A stretch of DNA of 64,000 bases from positions 96,951,650-97,015,649 of the forward strand of contig OY757011.1 in NCBI GenBank assembly GCA_963580285.1, given 5' to 3'. The DNA is from Lucinisca nassula. Its lineage: Eukaryota > Mollusca > Bivalvia > Lucinida > Lucinidae. The notes under the pieces are model-generated. The model ran no database searches and was not told where the DNA came from. It saw nothing but the letters and a program-made list of their open reading frames with translations. Shown in pieces: positions 33,788-45,003 of this stretch. The first letter of the stretch is position 1; the number at the start of each line of letters is the position of its first letter. The position numbers were made by a program, and so were the translations under genes.

Positions 33788-36700
33788 TTTTTTCTTGAGT
33801 TATGCCCCTTTGAAGTTTTGCGCGTTTGAAGCTTGTAAGCAAGATATCTCAAAACTGTATAAGCTATTGCCCTGAAACTTTACATCTGGTTCAGGATGAT
33901 GAGTAGATGAACTGATTAACTTTTGAAAAAAAAAATCCGATTTTTTTTCATCAGTTATGGCCCTTTGATTTTTTTTTGCGTTTTAAGCTTGTAAGCGAGA
34001 CAACTAAAAACCGGTTTGAGTTATTGCCCTGAAATTTTACAGAATGGTTGGGGATGATGAGAAGATGATTAACTTTTGACAAAAATCCATTTTTTTTTTC
34101 TTGAGTTATGTCCCTATGAAATTTTGCGCGTTTTAAGCTTGTAAGCAAGATATCTCAAAAACTGTTTGAGCTATTGCCCTGCAACTTTACAGGCTGGTTC
34201 AGGATGATGAGTAGATGAACTGATTAACTTTTGAAGATAAAAAAAATCCGAAGGATTATGCCCGTCTTGAGTTATGCCCCTTTGCAAAATACTTTGAAAT
34301 CTTGAAAGCAAGATATCTCAAAAACTGTTTGAGTTTTTGCCCTGAAACTTATAGACTGATTTGGGATAATGAGTAGATGAACTATTTAACTTTTGAAAAA
34401 AAAAATCCGATTTTTTTTCTTCGGTTATGGCCCTTTGAATTTTTTTTGCGTTTTAAGCTTGTAAGCAAGATAACGAAAAACTGTTTGAGCTATCGCCCTG
34501 AAACTTTACAGAATGGGTGGTGATGATTAGAATATGAACTGATTAACTTTCGACAAAATTCCATTTTTTTTTTCTCGTCAGGATTATGTCCCTTTCTTGA
34601 GTTAGGCCCATTTGCCAAAAAAAAAAAAAAAAATTTGAAATCTTGTAAGCAAGATATCTCAAAAACTGTTTGAGGTTTTGCCCTGAAACTCTACAGACTG
34701 TTTTGGGATGATGAGTAGATTAACTGATTAACTTTTGAAAAAATCCGTTTTTTATTTTTTTCTTGAGTTATGGCCTTTTTTTTTTTTTTTTTTTTTTTTT
34801 TTGCATTTTGTAGCTTGTAAGCAAGATAACCAAAAACTGGTTGAGCTATTGCCCTGAAACTTTACAAAATGGTTGGGGATGATGAGAAGATTAACTGATA
34901 ACTGATTAACTTTTGACAAAAATCCACTTTTTTTCTTGAGTTATACCCCTTTGAAATCTGGAGCGTTTTAATCTTGTAAACAAGATATCTCGAAAACTGT
35001 TTGAGCTATTGCCCTGCAACTTTACAGGCTGGTTCAGGATGATGAGTAGATGAACCGATTAACTTTTGAAAAAAATCCGAAGGATTATGTCCGTTTTGGG
35101 TTATGTCCCTTTGCAAAATACTTTGAAATCTTGAAAGCAAGATATCTCAAAAACTGTTTGTGATTTGCCCTGAAACTTATAGACTGGTTTGGGATAATGA
35201 GTAGATGAACTAATTAACTTTTGAAAAAAAATCTGAAATTTTTTCTTCAGTTATGGCCCTTTGAGTGTTTTTGCGTTTTAAGCTTGTAAGCTAGATAACT
35301 AAAAACTGTTTGAGCTATCGCTCTGAAACTTTACATAATGGGTTGGGATGATTAGAAGATGAACTGATTAACTTTCGACAAAATTCCATTTTTTTTCTCG
35401 TCAGGATTATGTCCCTATTGAGTTAGGTACCTTTGCCAAAAAAAATAAAAAATACTTTGAAATCTTGTAAGCAAGATATCTCAAAAACTGTTTGAGGTTT
35501 TGCCCTGAAACTCTACAGACTGTTTTGGATGATAAGTAGATGAGCTGATTAACTTTTGAAAAAAAAATCGGTTTTTTTTTCTTGAGTTATGGCCTTTTTG
35601 CGTTTTAAGCTTGTAAGCAAGATAACTAAAAACTGGGTGAGCTATTGCCCTGAAACTTTACAAAATGGTTGGGGATGATGAGAAGATGAACTGATTAACT
35701 TTGACAAAAAAAAAAAATTTTCTCGTCAGGATTATGTCCCTTTCTTGAGTTAGGCCCCTTTGCCAAAAAAAAAATACTTTGAAATCTTGTAAGCAAGATA
35801 TCTCAAAAACTGTTTGAGGTTTTGCCCTGAAACTCTACACACTGTTTTGGGATGATGAGTAGATGAACTGATTAACTTTTGAAAACAAATCCGTTTTTTT
35901 TCTTGAGTTATACCCCTTTTAAATTTAGCGCGTTTTAAGCTTGTAAGCAAGATATCTCAAAAACTGTTTGAGTTATTGCCCTGCAACTTTACAGGCTGGT
36001 TCAGGATGATGAGTAGATAACTGATAAACTTTTGAAAAAAAAATCCGAATGATTATGCCCATCTTGAGTTATGCCCCTTTGAAAAATACTTTGAAATCTT
36101 GTAAGTAAGATATCTCAAAAATTGTTTAAGCTTTTGACCTGAAACTTTACAAACTGGTTTGGGATGATTAGAAGATGAACTGTGTAACTTTTGATAAAAA
36201 TCCGAAATTTTATTCTTGTGTTATGGCCCTTTGAATAGTTTTTGCGTTTTAAGCTTGTAAGCAAGTTAACTAAAAACTGTTTGAGTTATTGTCCTGAAAC
36301 TTTACAGAATGGTTGGGGATGATGAGAAGATGAACTGATTAACTTTTGACAAAAATCCAATTTTTTTTCTTGAGGTATGCCCCTATGAAATTTTGCGCAT
36401 TTTAAGCTTGTAAGCAAGATATCTCAAAAACTGTTTGAGCTATAGCCCTTAAACTTTACAGGCTGGTTCAGGATGATGAGTAGATGAACTGATTAACTTT
36501 TGAAAAAAAACTGATTAGATAAATTTTAATGCATTTGCATTTTGGGGGAATTTAATGCATGCTTGCTTTAGACAGGTTGCTCGCTTAATAGAGGTGGACA
36601 CTAAGACAGGTTTGACTGTATCTCTAAAACTGTATGAGCTACTGTCCTGTAACTTAAAACACTGGCATGGGGTGATAAATAAATGACCTGATTAACTTCA

Positions 36701-36840
36701 ATTTTTCTTGTGTTATGTTCCTTCTAAAATTTCACCATTGCAGCCAAATAAAAAAAAAGATATCTCAATTACTGTAAGGAACAAGCAGTGTTAGGGTCAA
36801 GCAGTTGTGGCATTGTGTTTCATAGACACTGGCTCTAGTT
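33788..36840 (+). mobile_element. A element, right part and probable end
   Basis: The ~150-bp units resume (TTTCTTGAGTTATGCCCCTT) and continue to about 36520, about 18 more units in two alternating types: one with AAGATATCTCAAAAACTG, one with AAGATAACTAAAAACTG. A non-satellite tail follows, and the probable 3' end is ACTGGCTCTAGTT near 36838. The shorter sister segment at 24895-26222 also ends in CTCTAGTT. Confidence 0.75.
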
Positions 36841-37069
36841 CCCATCATATTTTCTCAACATTCCGGGGTTGTTTGAAAAAATCCCGCCAGCACGTTTGAA
36901 TGTAACACAAGCAGTTACCTGTTTTTGTAATGGAATGTATTCGTGAAAAAGGCGTTACTACGTCTTACGTGAAGGAAACGATCGATGACGTCGCAAAACG
37001 TCATGGAACGCCGTCTCTTTGCGTCACGCTTTTTCGGCTAGTGAGTTGCCAATCAATATATCACCGGCT

Positions 37070-37267
37070 ATAATCATTGGCGACCCCTTGAGCCTCACTT
37101 TTATATAGTAAAACTGGGGTTTCCGGGGGTATACCTTAGTTTTCGAGGCGGTTCTAACGAGTTTTGGAGCAGAAATAAGAAAAATATCACAAATGTTCAT
37201 CATAAAATTTTCATTTTTTCGGCGATAAAGGTGGCAATGTATTTGTATAGGCGTGTTTGCGTAATGT
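37070..37267. mobile_element. P hairpin MITE with half a core
   Basis: GGCGACCCCTTGAGCCTCAC and TATAGTAAAACTGGGGTTTC on the left; TATAGGCGTGTTTGCGTAATG on the right. Only one arm of the core is kept (CGAGGCGGTTCTAACGAG). Confidence 0.7.
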
Positions 37268-37346
37268 AGGCGACCAGTGTTAGAATTAAAGTTTGATACA
37301 ATCGGGTCCAGGTGTGTTATCGCACTGACTATATAAAGTGGGGTTT

Positions 37347-38085
37347 ACTGCAGCTGGTGTTGTGCCGTGTGGCGGCCGTAAAACGTCTCCCCGTACATCA
37401 ACCATAGTGCAGTTTATATTTTACTTTTGGTCCTTTGAGATCAGCGTGAATATTCTGAGAAATCAGAAATAAATTATTGGTTTAGACTTATAGTCTAGAC
37501 AGGGCTTTTGATTATTTGGACCCCATTTTGATTTATATCAGTCTTTGAATCGACTGCCTATTCGAAATTCGCAAAATTGCAGTATGTTTCCTCTGGCTTT
37601 CTTTGCCGGTTCTTTACAGGGTCACTGATGGGGCTTTATTAGCCGAAACTACGTAGTATGACCCATTTTCTTTCTTATGAATGTTTTCATTGCTCTTAAA
37701 GGAACACATTTTTGATTTTTATTTGCCTTCACTGCAGCTGGTGTTGTGCCGTGTGGCGGCCGTAAAACGTCTCCCCGTACATCAACCATAGTGCAGTTTA
37801 TATTTTACTTTTGGTCCTTTGAGATCAGAAATAAATTATTGGTTTAGACTTATATTCTAGACAGGCTTTTAATTATTTGGACCCCATTTTGATTTATATC
37901 AGTCTTTGAATCGACTGCCTATTCGAAATTCGCAAAATTGCAGTATGTTTCCTCTGGCTTTCTTTGCCGGTTCTTTACAGGGTCACTGATGAGGCTTTAT
38001 TAGCCGAAACAACGTAGTATGACCCATTTTCTTTCTTATGAATGTTTTCATTGCTCTTAAAGGAACTCATTTTTGATTTTTGTTT
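37347..38085. repeat. 383-bp tandem duplication
   Basis: CTGCAGCTGGTGTTGTGCCG begins at about 37348 and again at about 37732, and the following bases are nearly identical until about 38070. The second unit lacks about 20 bp between two ATCAG words and differs at scattered sites. Each unit holds CGGCCGTAAAACGTCTCCCC and GTTTCCTCTGGCTTTCTTTG. No frame is open across a unit. Confidence 0.9.
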
Positions 38086-38337
38086 AAATGGGGTGCTAGT
38101 ACACGGACTTTTCAGCCAGTTCTATCTCACGAGAAAACACGTATTTCATGTTTGCGACCAGTTTAGAAAAAATCGTGTCGTGCTTTCCAGTCTTGCTTCC
38201 GGGGATGGCCTTTTGTTAAGATAATTAGCTTTTGTACAGCTGGTATTTTCTTAATCAAAGTGTGGATTATAATTATTTGCTGGTCCCTTGGGATCATTGA
38301 TACCACTGCTGGATTTTGAGGATGCTCGCTGGTAATA

Positions 38338-38607
38338 CATCACGAAAACACGCCAATATAACTCTGGCCCCCTTGAACCTCACTTTTATATAGTAAAACT
38401 GGGGTTTACAGGGGTAAACCTTATTTTTATTATTTCTGCTCTAAAACATAGATTGTGAGCACTCGTTAGAACCGCCTCATCGAGGCGGTTCTAACGTGTA
38501 CGAAAAATCTATATTTACACACAATCTTTTACAATTTTCCATCTGAATATTATCATTTTTCAGCTGTAAAATTTACAATGTGTTTGTATAGGCGTGTTTT
38601 CGCATTG
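38338..38607. mobile_element. P hairpin MITE, type I
   Basis: ATCACGAAAACACGCCAATA to TATAGGCGTGTTTTCGCAT. The core palindrome at about 38460-38500 is intact over GTTAGAACCGCCTCATCGAG. Confidence 0.85.
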
Positions 38608-38747
38608 GTGTGCAATTGGTATGCTGGCTGGGCATGTACACAGTCTCCATACTTTTCAATTCTGAGGACATGGAGTATTCTTTGTTTCCCTGGGATGGCC
38701 CTTTGGTGGAACATATACATACGAAATTTTAGATGTAGAAAATAAAG

Positions 38748-38957
38748 GTGCTGTAAAATTCTGCTATTAAGACCACCTAAAATTAAGACTAAATCTGCTT
38801 TTAAAAGAGTACTGAGAGGGCTTCATTTATTCTTTCTTTCCGTTTCCTACACCCAGTGTCTCCTAATAAGAAACCATCCTTGGAATTGTTCAAAAGTGGT
38901 CTTCAGACCCTTTTTGAACAGTCACAAATGTGGTCTTAATACATGAGTTTTACTGTA
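38748..38957. mobile_element. T MITE
   Basis: It begins CTGTAAAATTCTGCTATTAA and ends GAGTTTTACTGTA. The internal GTTCAAAAGTGGTC and its inverse form the palindromic centre. The ends resemble those of pogo/Tigger-type elements. Confidence 0.7.
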
Positions 38958-39124
38958 TTGGCAATGGAAGCCGTAAACGCTCAGGCGCTATTAGGACTGA
39001 TTTTCACCTTTGTTGTTAAATAGGTTTTATAAGATAGGTTTGTTGCTTAGTGACGTGATTGCTGCTGAATCACAGGCCATGCCTGCATTTGGCAGCATAG
39101 CTATAGATTTAAATTTTGTTTGTT

Positions 39125-39424
39125 TGTTTTGTTTGATTTGAGGTTTATCGTCCCCGTCAACACTGTAAAGGTCATTTTGGAGACGTTGCTTCCAATTTTG
39201 TGGGACTTTTACCCGACATTGAGATGAAATGACATCTCAAGCCCTGTCGCCCAATGAAACCAATAGGGTTTATTAGCATGGACGGTCCGCCTTGCACCGC
39301 AGTTCCTGGACAGGCTTAGATCCTCTAAGCGGTTTACCAGTACTAGTGTGCGGGCCGGATTCAGCTCTGCGTGGAAGCATCATGCAGCCCATATATTTCT
39401 TCAAGCCCCTATGGGCGGGGGCTT
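39125..39424 (-). mobile_element. S-SINE with 13-bp target duplication
   Basis: TATAGATTTAAAT at 39112-39124 and 39425-39437. Complete, from the CCCCCGCCCATAGGGGCTTG start to the (CAAA)n tail on the minus strand. Confidence 0.92.
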
Positions 39425-39440
39425 TATAGATTTAAATAAC

Positions 39441-39697
39441 CATTATGAAGTCACGCTTTTTCAAATATACTGGAAAATTTTACCGCCAAAAAATGAAAAC
39501 TTTCGATAAAAAAAATCTGTTATTTTTCATATTTCTGCTCCTCGCATAGATTTTTGGGACCCGTTAGAACCGCCTCGCAGAGTCGGTTCTAACGAGTACC
39601 CACAATCTATACTTTAGAGCAGAAATAAAAAAAAAGTTTTACTGTATAAAAGTGGGGCTCAAGGGGGTCAAAATTATATAGGCATGTTTTCTTGATG
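39441..39697. mobile_element. P hairpin MITE, type I
   Basis: ATTATGAAGTCACGCTTTTT to TATAGGCATGTTTTCTTGATG. The core is present with mismatches (CGTTAGAACCGCCTCGCAGA, then GTCGGTTCTAACGAGTACCC). It sits 4 bp right of the preceding S-SINE duplication. Confidence 0.8.
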
Positions 39698-39792
39698 TGC
39701 TGACTCACAGACCATACCTGCATTTGGCGGCAGATCTATAGAATTAAATAATATTCTGCCTCATTTTCGTGTTATATTAGTTATAAAAATAA

Positions 39793-40044
39793 AACATGAG
39801 CCAGCCCATGACAAAACCTACAGTAAGACATATGCGCCCAACGAAGACTCGGATCAGCCTGCGCTTCCGCGAAGTCTGATCAGTGTCTTCGTTGTGAGCT
39901 CTAAGGATAGCTCAGAGACAAATACTCCTCCATGCAGCAAGAGAAGTCTTTGGTTAGACTATATGGATGCGCAGGCTGATCTGAGTCTTAGTTGGGCGCA
40001 CATGCCTTATTGTAGGTTTTGCCATGCGCTGGCTCTGTCATGTT
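39793..40044. mobile_element. MITE with ~72-bp TIRs overlapping the exon 1 start
   Basis: AACATGAGCCAGCCCATGAC through CGGATCAGCCTGCGC (39793-39864) pairs with the reverse complement of 39968-40044, with a 4-bp indel and a few mismatches. A second inner hairpin (CGAAGACTCGGATCAG / CTGATCAGTGTCTTCG) is on the left. The right arm contains ATGCGCTGGCTCTGTCATG, the first codons of the exon candidate at 40024. Confidence 0.8.
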
Positions 40045-40182
40045 CTAGCCGTGGTTCTAGCCTTGGTGCTCATTAACAGCAATACCATCGGAAGAGGAGC
40101 TTTCTTCCCAATGATCGAGAACAACACAACGTGGAAAGCCACTGCTGCTAATGCCCATGGAAATAATGACTGTTTGCAGAAG
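40024..40182 (+). CDS. Candidate first exon of a secreted protein
   Basis: Residues 1-19 (MRWLCHVLAVVLALVLIN) form a good signal peptide. An extracellular-looking segment follows with an NNTTW sequon and a single Cys, ending LQK. The frame ends in AAG followed by GTAGTT, an acceptable donor, in phase 0. The acceptor before the 43509 exon is also phase 0, so the two could be joined across a 3.3-kb intron full of repeats. Caution: the ATG and first seven codons lie inside the terminal inverted repeat of a MITE (39793-40044), so the exon may be partly transposon-derived or chance. No family is recognised. Confidence 0.4.
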
Positions 40183-40207
40183 GTAGTTGCCAGCTTTATT
40201 GTATTCT

Positions 40208-40312
40208 GATTATTTATTTATTTATTTATATATTTATTTATTTATTTATTTATCTTTTATGATTGATTTATATATTAATAAATTTACATATTTTTTTATT
40301 TATTTATTTATC
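40208..40312. repeat. (TTTA)n simple repeat
   Basis: TTATTTATTTAT runs follow the exon donor by about 25 bp. Then come T-rich stretches to 40378. Confidence 0.9.
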
Positions 40313-40428
40313 TGAAATGAACTCTTAGTCGTTTTTTTTTTGTTTTTTTTTTTCGTTTATCGGAGGTGTTTTTTTTTTGCATAACACGTGATCAGTATAT
40401 GTATTCTTCTGCCGACTTGCATTGTAAA

Positions 40429-40726
40429 TTTGTTTGTTTGATTTGACGTTTAACGTCCCCGTCAACACTGTAAAAGTCATTTTGGAGACGTTGTTTCCAA
40501 TTTTATGGGATTTTTACCCGACATTGAGATGAAATGACATCTCAAGCCCTGCCGCACAATCAAACCAATAGTGTTTATAAGCATGGAGGGGCCGACTCGC
40601 ACCGCATTGCCTGGGCAGGCTTAGATCCTCTAAGCGGTTTACCAGTACTCGTGTGCGGGTCGGTTTCAGCTCTGCAAGGAAGCATCATGCAGCCCATCTA
40701 TTTCTTCAAGTCCCGATGGACGGGGG
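40429..40726 (-). mobile_element. S-SINE with 13-bp target duplication
   Basis: CTTGCATTGTAAA at 40416-40428 and 40727-40739. Complete. Confidence 0.92.
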
Positions 40727-40739
40727 CTTGCATTGTAAA

Positions 40740-41520
40740 AGGGTATATTTATATTTTGAATTTGGTATTAAGTTGTCTTACTTTTCTTCTTTTTCTTTCT
40801 TTCTTTCTTCCTTTCTTTCTAATTCTAATCTTAATGGGTAATAGTGCTGAATTTCTCAATGTTGTGGTTCGCGCCTCACTCGGGTCAAATGTGAAACGCC
40901 AAGAAACGGAAGTTCATGAAGTTTCGATTTCGCCGATCTTTGATTATCGATCGGCTCGAATTAAGTGAAAGAATCTTGAAAGGGGCGTAAAGCAACAAAA
41001 CATGTATTGAAATAAAAAAAAATGTTGGATAGTTTAAATCTGCTTTAGGTTTACTAACCCTTAAAGACAGGATTTTCATGTCTAGGGTGTCTGGTTCCCA
41101 GCTTAAACATGTACAGTTAACCAGCAGATAAAAGAAGCTGTGGCTTGGTCTTGGTGGGCTGGCTATCAATAGGGGCTGAAACTGATAAGGATTATAGGAT
41201 ATAATTGACTGCAATAAACAGTTGCTGTCCATATATTTATCTAACAAATACCTTCAAAAATTGGAGATAAATTATGCTTCATAAACAGTATTTTTTTTGG
41301 TTATTGTTTATTTATTAACCGTTAAATACAAAATCAAAGCACTGAGAGTGCTGATGGAGCGTAGCTTTGATAATCTGATTTAGCGTCTGATTGGTACTTT
41401 AATTCAGGCTCATATTGATCCAATGAACATAGCTGTTTGAAGCTATTGTGGGCCACAAGTCGTGTTAAAGCAACAAGACCTATATTGAAATTAACTCACG
41501 CTAAGGTGTAGACCCCGCAA
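40740..41520. other. Unassigned stretch
   Basis: It holds a CTTT-type pyrimidine microsatellite (40780-40830) and otherwise unique-looking DNA. A 120-aa minus-strand frame (40885-41247) has no recognisable domain. CAAAGCACTGAGAGTGCTGA at about 41335 is a motif also seen at 10272 and 16050. Confidence 0.5.
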
Positions 41521-41524
41521 CAAC

Positions 41525-41705
41525 CATCACGAAAACACGCATGTACAAATACATTGTCAATTTTTGGCAAAAAAAAAATATTGGAAATTTTAAGATGCAA
41601 AATTGTGATATTTTCTTATCTCTGCTCAAAACATTGATTGCGGGGACTTGATTGAACCGCCTTGACGAGGCAGTTTTATCAAGAACCCACAAACAATGTT
41701 GTTGA
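41525..41705. mobile_element. P hairpin MITE, right part lost
   Basis: ATCACGAAAACACGCATGTA start, core GATTGAACCGCCTTGACGAG with compensating changes, ends at GTTGTTGAGCA. Confidence 0.75.
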
Positions 41706-41824
41706 GCAATACAGCAACCATGCAGTTCTACAGTTTACTTGAAAATTTCTGCTGAGCTATAGTTCGTGCAATAACCGGGCTTGCGCAATTGTTTGGCGGC
41801 TTTAAAGTTATTTTATGTAATCAG

Positions 41825-42735
41825 TTTTTGAAAAATTACCTTGGGGAGGTTATTTATCTTGCATTAGACATTCTTCTTGGTTACGTCTTGATGTTTATCT
41901 TCATGTGAAAAAATATCATACTTTTCCCAGCAGTTTATAAGTTATACATCCGTAATCAGTCTTTAAAAATTGCCTCAGTGAGGCTGTTTATAAAGCTATC
42001 TGGCATTAGACAATACCATTAGCTTGATCTTGTCAATTTACATCTGCATGCAAAACATTATAAAAATATACCCGTCGGGTTGAAAGTTATACGACCGTGT
42101 CAGTGGGTGAACGTTTTACCTTGCCGAGGCTAAAATAAAGAAATTGGGCATTCCGTAATCGCGCTGGTTAGATCTGTACATTATCTATCTGTATGCTAAC
42201 AGTTGTCAAAAATATTCCAGGTTAGAAGCTTCACTTCGAAATAATTTTTCAGTTTGCGTAGGCGAGGCCGTTTTTAAAGTAATTTGGCATAAGACAATTT
42301 TGCGGGTTATGTATTGTCAATATCAACCTGTATGCCGAAAATGTTCAAAGCCGGGTTTAGATGTTATACTCCGTATTCATTTTTTTATATTATTTTGCCT
42401 CGGCGAGGCCATTCATAAAGTAATCTTGCATAAAACAGCCTCATGGGTTAGGTATTGTCAATATCAATCCGAATGCCAAAAATGATCGGAATATTCAGAG
42501 AGGTTTGAACATTATACTCTGTAAACAGTTTTCTAAATATGTATTGCATCGGTGAGGCCATTTATGAAGTGATCTTGCATACGACCGTTTCTTGGGTTAG
42601 TTATTGTCAATATTTGAAGCGGTTTAGACACTATACTCCGTTATTATTATATACAAATAAATTGCCTCGACGAGGCCATTTATGAAATGATCTGGCATTA
42701 AGGCAATTTCTTTGGTTAGATATTGTCAATATAGC
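41825..42735. repeat. Diverged satellite, ~120-150-bp unit
   Basis: About seven units share TTGCCTCGGCGAGGCCATT (palindromic CTCGGCGAG), TAATCTTGCATAAGACA, GGTTAGGTATTGTCAATAT and TTATACTCCGTAATCAG. The palindromic word varies by unit (CTCAGTGAG, CTCGACGAG, ATCGGTGAG). Confidence 0.75.
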
Positions 42736-42895
42736 ACAGTACACAGTCTTTTGCCGGAAACCAACAACTGCCCTTCTTGAATCAGCGTGAAAGGGATAGA
42801 ATCACCGTGGAGCAGATTTCACGATTAATCTCCTGGAAAGAATGTTGCCGAACCCGGCAGGTATCGAACTTGCGTCTGAGCTGATAATTTGCTTT
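42735..42895 (-). mobile_element. V-SINE, 5' half with altered head
   Basis: CAGTCTTTTGCCGGAAACCA, CTTCTTGAATCAGCGTG, then the B-box region GGTATCGAACTTGCG. The A-box end is broken off at about 42890. Confidence 0.7.
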
Positions 42896-43508
42896 ATTTA
42901 TGGTCACATGCCTAGGACGCAGACAGGTCGCTTTAAAAAAGTAACATTGCCCCCCCCCCCCCCACACACACACACACCTTAACCCATACTCTGAGTATAT
43001 GTCTAGCAGCCTTTTTAGGACCAACATAGCAGACCCAGATCAGACGCTACAACAAGTGGCGTCTCATCTGTGTCTAAACTGCAAAATTTACTACTTACAA
43101 TAAAAGCCTTGACGTGCACCTGTCCATACTCATTCCAACTGACTTATTTTGGTAATACATTATCGACCCACACTGCGTACTTTTAACCCATTTTAAACGA
43201 ATGGAATCCTCAACACCTTATATCAGTATGGAATGAGTTCATTTTAAAATCAGGGATGTCAGGTTGTGGCTTCCACGAAATATTTGACAAAAATGGCTGA
43301 AACTTTTTGTAAGTATGCAGTGAAGGGCATAATGAGACTCCGCGTTCTGTGGTATCTGATCTGGGTTTGTCCTGTTTGCAAGTTGCCAGGTTTGGGATTT
43401 TATGGTACAAATGGGCTGTAAACTGGGTTATATAAACTGAACAATAAAACGATTAGACTGCTGCACAGTTCATCTATTAAAAATATTCATCTATTCCGTT
43501 TGAAATAG

Positions 43509-43682
43509 GTGGTCTGTGAAGCAGTCTATAAGAAGATACCGCATGGCGTAATAATCTACTACGTTAACACGGGGTACTATGTTCTCAATGGTGATTTGGT
43601 CATATGCAGTAACACCGAAAGTAGTGCCGAAATCACTTCTCATCTCACTGGAGCTACGCTGCAACAGCTACGCTCCAAAAAT
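43509..43682 (+). CDS. Candidate second exon, cut by a TIR element
   Basis: TTTGAAATAG precedes the exon. The frame opens VVCEAVYKKIPHGVIIYY and continues through NTGYYVLNGDLVICSNTESS and an SHLTGATLQQL segment: two Cys, several Tyr and a hydrophobic centre, plausible for a small extracellular domain. Composition is GC-richer than the flanks. At 43683 the frame runs into the inverted repeat of the 1.74-kb element and soon stops, so the natural donor or continuation is not visible. Phase 0 fits the exon at 40024-40182. No homology is recognised. Confidence 0.45.
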
Positions 43683-44144
43683 GGCAGTGGCTATTCATAC
43701 GGCCCCGTACGAATAGCCTGTATTGGCTAATCGTACGGCCCCGTACGATTAGCCTGTATTGGCTAATCGTACGGCCCCGTGCTGTTAGCCAATATAGGCT
43801 ATATTGACTAATCGTAAGGCTGTTCTAGTTCGGTACCAAGAAAGTGATAATGTTGATGGTAAGAAAAACCAGCTGATCGTACGGCCTTGAAAGACTAGCC
43901 ATTCCTATGTGGTTGGTACTTTTAAAGTCTTGTAAATTGCTTTTTAATTGTGAGGCATGACCTTTATTAGAAATATGGACAGCCTACCTTAAATGTTTTT
44001 AATAACCTTTTTATCGATGCCTGTTTTGGCTGCAGTTGGGAATATAATTTAGGTTTGTCGGTCTCCATATTACCTTAGTTGTTATTGGGCCGTTGACCCA
44101 TCGCCTGTTGCCAGTTACTGGTAGGGGAGTGGGGAAAGTGTCAC

Positions 44145-44262
44145 TTAGAACTAGTAAACCGCTTAGAGGGTCTAAGCCTTTCCAGGAACAGTGAAAATGT
44201 AATAGACCGACCAGACATGACCTAAGCTGTTGACAGGGCCGTAAAACACCAAAAATGAACAA
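44145..44262 (+). mobile_element. V/S-type SINE 3' fragment
   Basis: AACTAGTAAACCGCTTAGAG, then GACCTAAGCTGTTGACAGGG, then CCGTAAAACACC. It shares the V ending (GGGCCGTAAAAC). Confidence 0.65.
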
Positions 44263-44511
44263 CCCCCTAAATCCCACTTTATATAGAGAAAACTGGGGTT
44301 TACGGGGGTATACAATATTTTTCTTATTTCTGCTCCAAGACAAAGTTGTGGGTACTCGTTAGAACCCCCTCAACGAGGCGATTCGAACGAACAGCACAAC
44401 CTATGTTTGTAGTAAAAATATGAAAGATATCGCGGATTTTCATCAGAAAAGTAGTACATTCGGAGATGTTAAAAAATGCACTATGTCGCACGGGTGTGTT
44501 ATCGTAATGCT
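44262..44511. mobile_element. P hairpin MITE, type II
   Basis: Orientation is inverted relative to 45788: the right terminus is CGCACGGGTGTGTTATCGTA. The core is degraded (GTTAGAACCCCCTCAACGAG, then GCGATTCGAACGAA). Confidence 0.8.
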
Positions 44512-44939
44512 ACAGACTGAATTGAGAAGTTTAATTTGTTCATTCTATGTGGAAACATTGATGACACAATAATCAGCCTGCACATCCTGCAATACGAAGT
44601 GCGTGAACTGCGCTTCTAAAATTGAACGCAGCTAGAACGCTGATATTGCCACAACACTACAACTTGAAGAAAAATTTTCACCCACACTCAATGAAATCTC
44701 CTTTCTAGGAGAAACGACATCTTGCTTGTAGCTTACCTTGTTTATATTAAGCAAAAATGATAATTTCAATTATACGTACTTAAGTATTTTAACACAGCCT
44801 TTAAGCCATTGTATGCTAGGGGACTCTTCCATTGCTATATGTTGGATAAGTCAATTTGTCATATTAGGGATGTCAGCCCCCCCCCCCCCCCACTTTTTCA
44901 TTTTTATTTTATTTTTGACGGAAAATTCCGTCAGCAAAT

Positions 44940-45003
44940 AGTGCAGGCCCTGATCAGACGTCACGTTCTGAGGTGTCTGATCTGGGCCTGCACTGTTTGC
45001 CAA
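44940..45003. repeat. GATCAGACG hairpin repeat
   Basis: GTGCAGGCCCTGATCAGACG pairs with TGTCTGATCTGGGCCTGCAC around a short loop. Confidence 0.75.
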
